Part shown: in pieces, positions 57,321 to 64,000 of the stretch
How positions within the stretch are numbered: the stretch's first letter is position 1
Layout: each line of letters opens with the position of its first letter
From: Prochlorococcus marinus str. MIT 9515
GTDB taxonomy: Bacteria; Cyanobacteriota; Cyanobacteriia; PCC-6307; Cyanobiaceae
Reading direction: 5' to 3'
NCBI RefSeq assembly: GCF_000015665.1
Contig: NC_008817.1
Coordinates: 1,054,001-1,118,000 of the forward strand
Length of the DNA: 64,000 nt
Position numbers and translations under genes: made by a program
The notes under the pieces: model-generated
Databases searched by the model: none
What the model was told of the DNA's origin: nothing
The model's input: the letters and a program-made list of their open reading frames with translations, nothing else

Positions 57321-57917
57321 ATGGTTTCAAAAAATCAAACTCTAACCTTAAATCATAAACCAGGCCATATTAAACATGATGGTCATAATATGACTGGATT
57401 TATAATATTTTTATGCTCTGAAAGTATTATATTCTTTGCTTTTTTCGTAGGTTACAGCGTCCTTAAAATTAGTGCACCTGTTTGGTACCCCTCAGGTATA
57501 AATGGTATCGATGTAAAGATGCCACTAATTAATACGGTAATTTTAGTCTCTTCAAGTTTTGTGATTTACTTTGCAGAAAAATATCTACATAAGAAAAATC
57601 TGTGGGGGTTCAGAATCGTTTGGTTCATCACAATGATAATGGGAAGTTACTTTGTTTATGGTCAATATGTAGAGTGGTCTGAACTCACTTTCAGCTTACA
57701 GAGCGGAGCTTTTGGGGGGATGTTTTATTTACTTACCGGTTTTCATGGTCTCCACGTTATAACAGGGATCTTACTAATGGGGCTTATGTTGTATAGATCA
57801 TTTCTTCCAAACAATTATAAAGGTGGAGAAATGGGGGTTGAATCAGTAAGTCTTTTTTGGCATTTTGTTGATGTGATTTGGCTCCTTTTATTTGGTCTTA
57901 TTTATTTGTGGCAATAA
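57321..57917 (+). CDS. ctaE: Cytochrome c oxidase subunit III
   Basis: 198 residues, five helices: GFIIFLCSESIIFFAFFVGY, LLTGFHGLHVITGILLMGLM, SLFWHFVDVIWLLLFGLIYL, all standard subunit III motifs. Three bases after ctaD. Confidence 0.95.
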   Translation: MVSKNQTLTLNHKPGHIKHDGHNMTGFIIFLCSESIIFFAFFVGYSVLKISAPVWYPSGINGIDVKMPLINTVILVSSSFVIYFAEKYLHKKNLWGFRIVWFITMIMGSYFVYGQYVEWSELTFSLQSGAFGGMFYLLTGFHGLHVITGILLMGLMLYRSFLPNNYKGGEMGVESVSLFWHFVDVIWLLLFGLIYLWQ

Positions 57918-57963
57918 ATTTAGTATTATTATTTCTAAATGAAAATTATCAAATTTTCAAAAC

Positions 57964-59532
57964 ATGATAATAGATGATCATCACTATGACTTCATAATAA
58001 TTGGAAGCGGTGCTGGTGGAGCCACTTTAGCCCGTCAATTATCAAGAAAGGGGAAATGGGTCCTAGTTCTAGAGAGGGGAGGTCAGCTTCCTTTAGAAGA
58101 ACAGAATATTATAGGCACGGATTTATTTAGAAAAACAAGATATCACCCTGAGGGGGAAAATTGGCTTGGTCCTGATGGGGATCCTTTTGCTCCTCAAACT
58201 GTATATGCGCTTGGAGGGAACACTAAAATCTGGGGTGCAGTTTTAGAAAGGATGCGAACTGAAGATTTTGAAGATCTTTCTTTACAAGAGGGAACTTCTC
58301 CATCATGGCCCATATCATATGAGGAACTCGAACCATTTTATAGAAAAGCAGAAGAAATTTATAATGTAAAAGGGAGGCAAGGTATTGATAAAACAGAGCC
58401 TAATAGATCGAGTGGTTATGATAATCCCCCAAAATCTATAGACCCTTTATTCAAAGAGATACAAAATATTTTGATAGAAGAGGGATTTAATCCCTATTAT
58501 CTACCAATTAGCTGGCCTGAAAGTTCTCAAGATATTGATTTTGATAACTGTGCAATGTTTCAAAAAGGAGATGCCCAACTTTATGGAATTTATAATTCAA
58601 ATCAAGATTTCCTGAGAATTAAAACCAACGCTAAAGTTTTAAAACTAGATGTAAACTCTTCTGGGAAATCTGTCAAAGGTGTTGAGGCAGAGATAGATGG
58701 GGATAAATGGCTTTTCTCCTCAGATATTGTTATTCTCTCAGCTGGAGCAATTAATACTCCTATAATTTTATTAAATTCAAAATCTTCATCACATCCAAAT
58801 GGTTTAGCTAATAGTTCAAAAATGGTTGGCAAAAATTTGATGAATATTCAAATGACTTGTATTCTTCAAAGAGCTAATAATCTCACCAGTGGATATTTTT
58901 CAAAAACCTTAGGATTAAATGATTTTTACTTTGGGGATAAAAACGTTAATTTCCCATTAGGTCACATACAAACTGGAGGAGGAGTACTTAGGGATGCTTT
59001 TTTTGCGGAATCTCCGCCAGTTCTATCTTTAATTACAAAATTAATACCCGACTTTGGATTAAAGAATTTAGCAAAAAGGTCAATATCATGGTGGGCAATG
59101 ACGGAAGTCTTACCAGATCCTGAAAACGCAGTAACCATTCAAAATAATAAGGTAAAAATTAATTACATACATAACAATCTTGAGGCACACGATCGATTAG
59201 TTTATAGATGGCTTGACACTTTAAAAGTTATTGAGAATAACCCCCTTTCTATATCAATAACCAGAACGCCGGCACACCCAAGAGGATTAGCTCCGCTAAG
59301 CATAGTTGGTTATTCCTGCGGGACTTGCAAGATGGGAAATGACCCGAAAACCTCAGTAGTTAATAAAAACGGGAAGTGTCATGACCTTGATAATCTTTAT
59401 ATTTCAGATGCGAGTATATTTCCAAGCTGCCCAAGTATTGGGCATGGTTTAACAGTTATTGCTATGTCCCTCAAATTAGGAGATTATCTTACTTATGGAA
59501 ATCTTTATAAACCATTAATATGCAGACCTTAA
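57964..59532 (+). CDS. GMC-family flavin oxidoreductase
   Basis: 522 residues: FAD motif DFIIIGSGAGGATLARQLS (about 9-27), LGGNTKIWGAVLERMR, and C-terminal SCGTCKMGNDP with SDASIFPSCPSIGHGLTVIA. The GMC catalytic pair (His and His/Asn) is represented by GHGLT. Alcohol, sugar or gluconate-type substrates are possible. It lies 46 bases behind ctaE on the same strand, so it could deliver electrons to quinone and the oxidase. Confidence 0.88.
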   Translation: MIIDDHHYDFIIIGSGAGGATLARQLSRKGKWVLVLERGGQLPLEEQNIIGTDLFRKTRYHPEGENWLGPDGDPFAPQTVYALGGNTKIWGAVLERMRTEDFEDLSLQEGTSPSWPISYEELEPFYRKAEEIYNVKGRQGIDKTEPNRSSGYDNPPKSIDPLFKEIQNILIEEGFNPYYLPISWPESSQDIDFDNCAMFQKGDAQLYGIYNSNQDFLRIKTNAKVLKLDVNSSGKSVKGVEAEIDGDKWLFSSDIVILSAGAINTPIILLNSKSSSHPNGLANSSKMVGKNLMNIQMTCILQRANNLTSGYFSKTLGLNDFYFGDKNVNFPLGHIQTGGGVLRDAFFAESPPVLSLITKLIPDFGLKNLAKRSISWWAMTEVLPDPENAVTIQNNKVKINYIHNNLEAHDRLVYRWLDTLKVIENNPLSISITRTPAHPRGLAPLSIVGYSCGTCKMGNDPKTSVVNKNGKCHDLDNLYISDASIFPSCPSIGHGLTVIAMSLKLGDYLTYGNLYKPLICRP

Positions 59533-59654
59533 GAATCTAATTAAGACTAATATTATCCGTAAATTATTAACTTATGATTTAAAAACTTTTCCTATATTTA
59601 AAATCAATAAATCATATGAAATAAATTTCGAATTAATTATAAAAGCTATAAATT

Positions 59655-59873
59655 TTAGATCGAACCAGCCAATATCAACAAAAAACCCAAAATGACAGAA
59701 ATTCCCATCATAATTATCATCTTATAGAACCAATTTGGAATCTTATCATTATAAAGATTCCAATGCTCACTTTTTGTGTCCATTATTTTTTCCATCCTCA
59801 TATGATTTTCTAGGATTTCAAAAATATCTTGGTAAGGCTTTAATGCTGTATAAATAAAATATTTCATAAGCAT
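59655..59873 (-). CDS. Small membrane protein
   Basis: 72 residues: MLMKYFIYTALKPYQDIFEI, MDTKSEHWNLYNDKIPNWFY, helix KMIIMMGISVILGFLLILAG. Internal ATGs (MEKIMDTK) could give about 46 residues with the same helix. Not recognised. Confidence 0.5.
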   Translation of the reverse strand: MLMKYFIYTALKPYQDIFEILENHMRMEKIMDTKSEHWNLYNDKIPNWFYKMIIMMGISVILGFLLILAGSI

Positions 59874-60045
59874 AAAGGCAAGAACTTCTATAATATTAAC
59901 TAAGTATTTATACTCGTGAGACTTTTATGCTTTTCATCAAACTGATTTCTAAATTTTATTGTTAAGTATCAAATACTTACAGGAAGGTTTAAAACTAAAA
60001 TTCTTTTGATAAACAAGTATTCTTTGGATACAGTTATGTATTTCT

Positions 60046-60297
60046 TTAAGCAGGAACCTGAATTCCAGGTTTAATTTTTGACCACCGACCAATCTCCTCA
60101 TAAAAACTAGAACAAGATCTAACATCCCATTCAATTGAGACATTCCCATTTTTTTCTTCAACTAGGCTTACATGTATTAATGGATTTTTAGCATTAACAT
60201 CTGGATAAGAAGTTAGATGTTCAACTTTATGATTTTTTTCTACATCATGATATGTCTTACACCTATCGACCCATTTACAATTAATACAAATACACAT
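60046..60297 (-). CDS. ycf34: Ycf34 family iron-sulfur protein
   Basis: 83 residues: MCICINCKWVDRCKTYHDVE (C-x-C-x2-C-x5-C), HLTSYPDVNAKNPLIHVSLV, EWDVRSCSSFYEEIGRW, PGIQVPA. The pattern is the cyanobacterial/plastid Ycf34, reported as an Fe-S protein affecting photosynthetic electron transport. The frame at 59949-60161 is its shadow. Confidence 0.92.
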   Translation of the reverse strand: MCICINCKWVDRCKTYHDVEKNHKVEHLTSYPDVNAKNPLIHVSLVEEKNGNVSIEWDVRSCSSFYEEIGRWSKIKPGIQVPA

Positions 60298-60317
60298 TTT
60301 AAAAAAAGAAAATTAAT

Positions 60318-60497
60318 TTAATTTTTAAAGTTGCCAAATTTTTTATTTAAAAATGCCGATTCAGTTTGGAATTTTAGTTTTTCCAAATAATTTTGTTGAA
60401 ATTTATTATTACCTGAACATTGCATCCCAAAAAGTAGATTGATATCTATCTCATTGAATAAATTGTTATTTATTTCCTTATTTATTCTTTCTTTCAT
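60318..60497 (-). CDS. Small hypothetical protein upstream of ycf34
   Basis: 59 residues: MKERINKEINNNLFNEIDIN, LLFGMQCSGNNKFQQNYLEK, LKFQTESAFLNKKFGNFKN. Asn/Lys-rich; likely in one transcript with ycf34 (20 bases apart). Not recognised. Confidence 0.55.
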   Translation of the reverse strand: MKERINKEINNNLFNEIDINLLFGMQCSGNNKFQQNYLEKLKFQTESAFLNKKFGNFKN

Positions 60498-60832
60498 TAG
60501 AGATGATTTTTATTATGAACTATAAACATGACAACATTTCTCGATAATAAACAGAGTAAAAATACTTACATGTAAAAAACAATATTAATTCGTGTAAATT
60601 CTGTTTAATTAGATAAATCATTCAACATATTTGACTTATTCATTTGATATTTTTAAACAATTATTTTTAGATTTTTCTTGAGTAAAATTTTATCAATTGT
60701 AAAAAACCTTTATAACTTTTCTCTAAAAATATTACGATGATCTAGAGAGTTTTCTAAAGAATGTTTAAAAATTTATATAGTACTAATCAAAAAGCATAAG
60801 TAACAAGAATAATCTGAAATTTCCTGGTAGAT
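60498..60832. other. AT-rich stretch without gene
   Basis: 335 bases; I see nothing beyond AT-rich sequence. Confidence 0.5.
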
Positions 60833-60952
60833 TTAGCGATTCATCATAAAGATTGCGAAACCAGCAAAACTAAATAATTTAGCAACTATAAAAAATGGAA
60901 CTAATTTTTGAACTTTTAATCCAAAAGGTAGAATTTTGTTGATGCCTTCCAT
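60833..60952 (-). CDS. 39-residue membrane protein
   Basis: MEGINKILPFGLKVQKLVPF, FIVAKLFSFAGFAIFMMNR. One helix with a basic N-terminal half, Hli-like in size but lacking ExxNG. Not recognised. Confidence 0.55.
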   Translation of the reverse strand: MEGINKILPFGLKVQKLVPFFIVAKLFSFAGFAIFMMNR

Positions 60953-61118
60953 AGCTTTTTATTATTTGTTTTAGACCCTAACAAATCTTCCATAAATATT
61001 TTGTTAATAGTATAAATAAGCTACTTGAATTAGTGACCTTAATCACTCAATTTTTTTTTAAAAGGATTTATTCTTGATATTTATAATATGATTAACTATT
61101 TACGATCTCTCCTCACAA

Positions 61119-61310
61119 TCATAAGTTTAGATTTCTGATGTATTTTTCATATGAGGAAGGTTGATTATAGATTTTTTCTAATAAGTCTTTAGCATTATTT
61201 CTATTTGAGCTCGAGTTTCTTTTAAAAAATAATATAAACTGTAAAAGCTGAAAAATGAATCCTATTATTGCAAGATTTAGAAAAATAATTTGCCAATATT
61301 CCATCTTCAT
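61119..61310 (-). CDS. Small membrane protein
   Basis: 63 residues: helix IIFLNLAIIGFIFQLLQFIL, then FFKRNSSSNRNNAKDLLEKI and SYEKYIRNLNL. One N-terminal anchor with a polar tail. Not recognised. Confidence 0.5.
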   Translation of the reverse strand: MKMEYWQIIFLNLAIIGFIFQLLQFILFFKRNSSSNRNNAKDLLEKIYNQPSSYEKYIRNLNL

Positions 61311-61761
61311 TTAAGTTGTCTCTTAGTAAATGTAAACATAAATTTTCAATTCGAAAAGTACATTTAATTCAAATTATTTCAAAGCCATAACATATTAAGT
61401 ATATTTTGATTTTCATTTATTTATTTTTGAGTTAAGACATAAATTTTGTTTTGAAAATTGCTCGTTACATGTTTGAAAGATTTCAATAAATCAATTATAG
61501 AATGCCCGCTTAAATTCATTAAATCAATTTTTTTTAAAAGCAAATAAAGATAGATATATCTTTATATCTTTATATTCCAGTCAAAAAATAGATGGATTTT
61601 TATAAATTTAGTCCTCTTTCTTCCATACAAAAAGAATTTATAATTAAAAAGATTTATTTTTCAGAATTAAAAATTTTTTTGAATTTATTGAAATAATAAT
61701 TAAATAGACTTTCAAGCAATTCCTCAATTCAGTTAAACAGTGAGTATAATTACTTATAAAA
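61311..61761. other. AT-rich region upstream of the DUF2862 gene
   Basis: 451 bases, no gene seen; contains poly-A/T runs and a short AGATATATCTTTATATC dyad near 61550. Confidence 0.45.
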
Positions 61762-62190
61762 ATGAAAATTTTTGAAAGGGCGAAAATAGGTTCAACAGTT
61801 CAAATTAAACTTGATTTAGCAAAAAATCGATTAGAGAAAGAGAGTCTAAAGGCAATTGAAGCTTCCTCAATATGCAAAATAATTGATTTCAAAATTACTG
61901 ATGGTAAAGGTATAGGAGTTATTTTAAAATTATCGAATGGGAAAGAAGAATGGTTCTTTGAAGAAGAGATAGACGTTCTCGATGAAAATGGTGAAATTAT
62001 CGAATACATAGAAATCTTAGAAGAAAATAATTTGTTATTTGAAATTTTCAATTTCATTAAAATAGTTTCTTGGACTTTATTAGCATTAATAATTCCTACA
62101 GATTATAAGCAAAAACATAAAATTAAAGATCTTATAAATCCACTAAATTTTCTTAGTTGGTTATTAAATTCATTTAAAGATGTTTTATAA
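61762..62190 (+). CDS. DUF2862-domain membrane protein
   Basis: 142 residues. Residues 1-75 (KIGSTVQIKLDLAKNRL, KITDGKGIGVILKLSNGKEE, WFFEEEIDVL) match DUF2862, an SH3-like cyanobacterial domain. A C-terminal helix (IKIVSWTLLALIIPTDY) anchors it. Function unknown. Confidence 0.75.
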   Translation: MKIFERAKIGSTVQIKLDLAKNRLEKESLKAIEASSICKIIDFKITDGKGIGVILKLSNGKEEWFFEEEIDVLDENGEIIEYIEILEENNLLFEIFNFIKIVSWTLLALIIPTDYKQKHKIKDLINPLNFLSWLLNSFKDVL

Positions 62191-62266
62191 AATCTTCAAA
62201 ATGCACTATAAAAATAACTTATATTTATCAACATTAAAGCGAATCTCATTTTGGCGAATTATCCAA

Positions 62267-62554
62267 TTAACGATATAGCGCTACTGTCTCATCTAAATCT
62301 GCACAAGGTTCAATAGTGATTTCCATTAAATTTTTCCAAGGACGCCATTGTTTCCAGATAATTTCTAATGAATTTGAATTTACTACAGAATAACCTTTTC
62401 CTCGTTGAGGTAAGAACACCCAAGATTTAACATCGTAGCCTTTTGGTCTATTTTGCGGTCCTCCTTTGTCATACCATTCCGTTAGCATTTTAGCTCCATT
62501 CTCCTGTTCGTTAGGATCAGTAAATTTATAAGAAATCAGAAAAAGCATAAACAA
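62267..62554 (-). CDS. DUF3303-family protein with island-type promoter
   Basis: 95 residues: MFMLFLISYKFTDPNEQENG, LPQRGKGYSVVNSNSLEIIW, PWKNLMEITIEPCADLDETV. Ferredoxin-like DUF3303 pattern. The TTGACAGTCGAT box lies 24 bases upstream of its ATG, though it is 20 kb from the tRNA-Pro array. Confidence 0.75.
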   Translation of the reverse strand: MFMLFLISYKFTDPNEQENGAKMLTEWYDKGGPQNRPKGYDVKSWVFLPQRGKGYSVVNSNSLEIIWKQWRPWKNLMEITIEPCADLDETVALYR

Positions 62555-62577
62555 AGATGAGCTAATTTACCCTTATT

Positions 62578-62593
62578 TTAAATCGACTGTCAA
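62578..62593 (-). promoter_or_regulatory. TTGACAGTCGAT box upstream of the DUF3303 gene
   Basis: On the minus strand TTGACAGTCGATTTAA then TAAAAT, with only a vestige of the hairpin (AAGGGTAAATT). Confidence 0.65.
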
Positions 62594-62633
62594 TCATTTA
62601 CACATTAGGAACTAATTTAGAAGCTGTTGTAAT

Positions 62634-62729
62634 TTATTTATCTACAAATAGGATTCTTGTAATAGTAAAAGTTATTGTAACTTCAACATCTACTCCAAAA
62701 TTATTGCCCCATAAAATCCCCTTTTCCAT
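62634..62729 (-). CDS. Possible 31-residue peptide
   Basis: MEKGILWGNNFGVDVEVTIT, FTITRILFVDK. No ribosome site or relative seen, so support is weak. Confidence 0.3.
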   Translation of the reverse strand: MEKGILWGNNFGVDVEVTITFTITRILFVDK

Positions 62730-63042
62730 ATATAGATTATAGGAAGTTTATAAAATTCCCAAGTCATAAGTTTTCTAATTATTTACTAATTTATTTGCAA
62801 CAAGAAACCCCTCCAGAAATTCCAATCACCAGAGAGGTTGTTAAATCGATTCGTACTATATTGAACCAATCTATGTCTTGGAGTTGAACGTAGAGTTAAC
62901 TCGTTGAGGTTTGGCCTCATTTAATTTATAGCACAATAAATAAAAACAAACTTTTTAAACTTCTTAATACAATATTGCAATCTTCATCAATCACTTCATA
63001 ACCATCTTTCTATTAATGATCTACTCTTCTTCAATTTATCAG
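62730..63042. other. Intergenic region with paired hairpins
   Basis: AACCCCTCC...AGAGAGGTT (about 62806-62838) and TGAGG-TTTGG-CCTCA plus T-rich tail (about 62903-62924) form two stem-loops in a region less AT-rich than its surroundings. Could be a small RNA ending in the second hairpin. Confidence 0.4.
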
Positions 63043-63138
63043 TTATTTATTAGTCATTCTAAAAGTTAAATAGACAAAGCAAACAAGTAATAATAAATTT
63101 ACAGTCCCATAAGTAATTGCTATCCCATACATATGCAT
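63043..63138 (-). CDS. Micro-membrane protein, paralogue of 36635
   Basis: MHMYGIAITYGTVNLLLLVC, FVYLTFRMTNK, from ATG 63138 (a GTG lies one codon before). It shares YGIAI-Y----LLLL--F-YLTF-MT with the protein at 36635. GAGG ribosome site upstream. Confidence 0.6.
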   Translation of the reverse strand: MHMYGIAITYGTVNLLLLVCFVYLTFRMTNK

Positions 63139-63141
63139 CAC

Positions 63142-63527
63142 TTGCCTCGTTTTTTAAAATAAATTTGTGAAGTTAGAGATAACTAATAAACTAAACATAA
63201 TAGAAATGTATTTATAATCATAAAAAATTTTCTAATAAACTAAGTTTATATAAACCCTCAGCTATTTATATTAATCATTATAAATAGAGGGTGAAATAAA
63301 AGACTATCTAGGACCTATAAACCTATTTAATAATTTCCAAAATTATATATTGATAAGTCTCAATTATCCCCCGTTTTCAATTAGATATATTTATGGAGAG
63401 ATAATATATGGAAGATATTAATTTGAAAACTATTCCTAATAACGAACCAAGTAAGATAATGTAGTGATTTCTCTAGGACTTAAATATTCTGAGAATAATA
63501 AATAAGTTCTAACATTTTTTTAGATAA
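63142..63527. other. AT-rich stretch without gene
   Basis: No convincing gene in 386 bases; an 18-codon frame (MEDINLKTIPNNEPSKIM, about 63408) is unsupported. Confidence 0.45.
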
Positions 63528-63941
63528 TTAACTAAAAGGTGAAGTGTTATTAGTAGGAGCTATTAATAATATCTCAAATACAATTCCTGTTAAGGCTATG
63601 GGTAATACCCAAATACCTATGAATCTATGGTCAAAGAATCTTAAATAATCATTACCTTTGAAAACATTTTTTAAAGCAGTATATAAAGTTTCAGGCTGCT
63701 TATAAGAAGGTCCTGTATTTGAAGGTGAGTAAGGTTTTATAAAAGCAGATGATGCATAGAGTTTTGAAATTTTCTTTATAAAAAATATAGGCAAAACCCA
63801 AATAGCTACAAATCTAGCTCCTAACCACTGTCTTGCGTTTGGAAGTGCGTACTCTTTTATAGATTTGTTCTCTGGAATGCCAGATTCTAAATCTGCATAA
63901 ATATTTTCTAAAGTTGTTTCTTTATTAGGTTTAGTAGTCAT
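63528..63941 (-). CDS. Membrane protein with internally repeated segment
   Basis: 137 residues. Two helices start with near-identical text, RFVAIWVLPIFFI (about 43) and RFIGIWVLPIALTG (about 106), separated by a Pro/Tyr-rich loop (YSPSNTGPSYKQPETLYTAL). Likely internal duplication. Cyanobacterial hypothetical; function unknown. Confidence 0.65.
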   Translation of the reverse strand: MTTKPNKETTLENIYADLESGIPENKSIKEYALPNARQWLGARFVAIWVLPIFFIKKISKLYASSAFIKPYSPSNTGPSYKQPETLYTALKNVFKGNDYLRFFDHRFIGIWVLPIALTGIVFEILLIAPTNNTSPFS

Positions 63942-64000
63942 GTAATTTCTTCTATTGAGACTATTCTATCATTTTCAATTTTTATAAATTATTACTTACA

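Noticed and set aside
59949-60161. 70-residue minus-strand frame
   Set aside because: Out-of-frame shadow of ycf34.

Overview
The window is a piece of chromosome from a high-light-adapted Prochlorococcus or a very close relative. The evidence is the very AT-rich sequence, tiny thylakoid proteins (PsbY, two Hli proteins), cyanobacterial markers (Ycf54, Ycf34, CrtH), DUF1651 paralogues, SomA-like porins and an intact tRNA-Pro(UGG) carrying an accessory island. There is no rRNA, no CRISPR array, and no integrase or transposase gene that I can see.

Bases 1-18.0 kb are ordinary core backbone. They hold recB (partial) and recC with an isoprenylcysteine-methyltransferase-like gene wedged between them, then ycf54, pdxJ, an acyltransferase, bolA and grxD, an OmpR-type regulator with a degenerate receiver, crtH, trmFO, psbY, tRNA-Lys, a 35-residue Hli, two tandem porins with a chimeric porin 3' relic, and apt.

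Bases 18.5-41.8 kb are the most interesting part. An intact tRNA-Pro(UGG) at 18522-18595 is followed by at least seven partial copies of its 3' half (about 20521, 23518, 25114, 28261, 34628, 38914 and 41737). They cut the region into successive cargo modules: (1) an autotransporter-like outer-membrane protein; (2) an HhH protein plus RmuC; (3) PstS; (4) a small membrane protein, a PIN-PhoH ATPase and a LOG protein; (5) many tiny genes, a cysteine-poor bL36 paralogue next to a Zur/Fur-like palindrome, and a four-gene amino-acid ABC transporter; (6) a PAP/fibrillin protein, DUF1651 and an operon of micro-ORFs; (7) an AbrB-like membrane protein, Hli and a cupin. Several modules carry their own short direct repeats about 11 bp apart at both ends, as expected of arm-type recombinase sites. 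This fits a stack of tRNA-targeting integrative elements of the kind called tycheposons in Prochlorococcus, here without any recombinase.

Scattered from 24.9 to 62.6 kb is a second shared feature, a promoter-like box (TTGACAGTCGATYTAA). In several copies an A+T -10-like hexamer and a terminator-like hairpin lie directly before a small gene. A third is a recurrent signal-peptide start (ATGAAACGCTTACTACT-type), mostly as a 10-20-codon relic just after another gene's stop.

Bases 41.8-53.4 kb are accessory and rich in small genes: a twin-CX3C mini-protein, a LigA adenylation-domain-only protein, an NRAMP-like transporter lacking the DPGN motif, DoxX, RluF, a Nif11 peptide and many single-helix proteins. 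Bases 53.4-59.5 kb hold a compact operon of two DUF2231 membrane proteins, ctaC, ctaD and ctaE, followed by a GMC oxidoreductase. CtaC has lost the CuA cysteines and CtaD carries the YSHPAV motif, so this is probably an alternative (ARTO-like) terminal oxidase. The last 4.5 kb hold Ycf34, a DUF2862 protein, a DUF3303 protein and small hypothetical genes.
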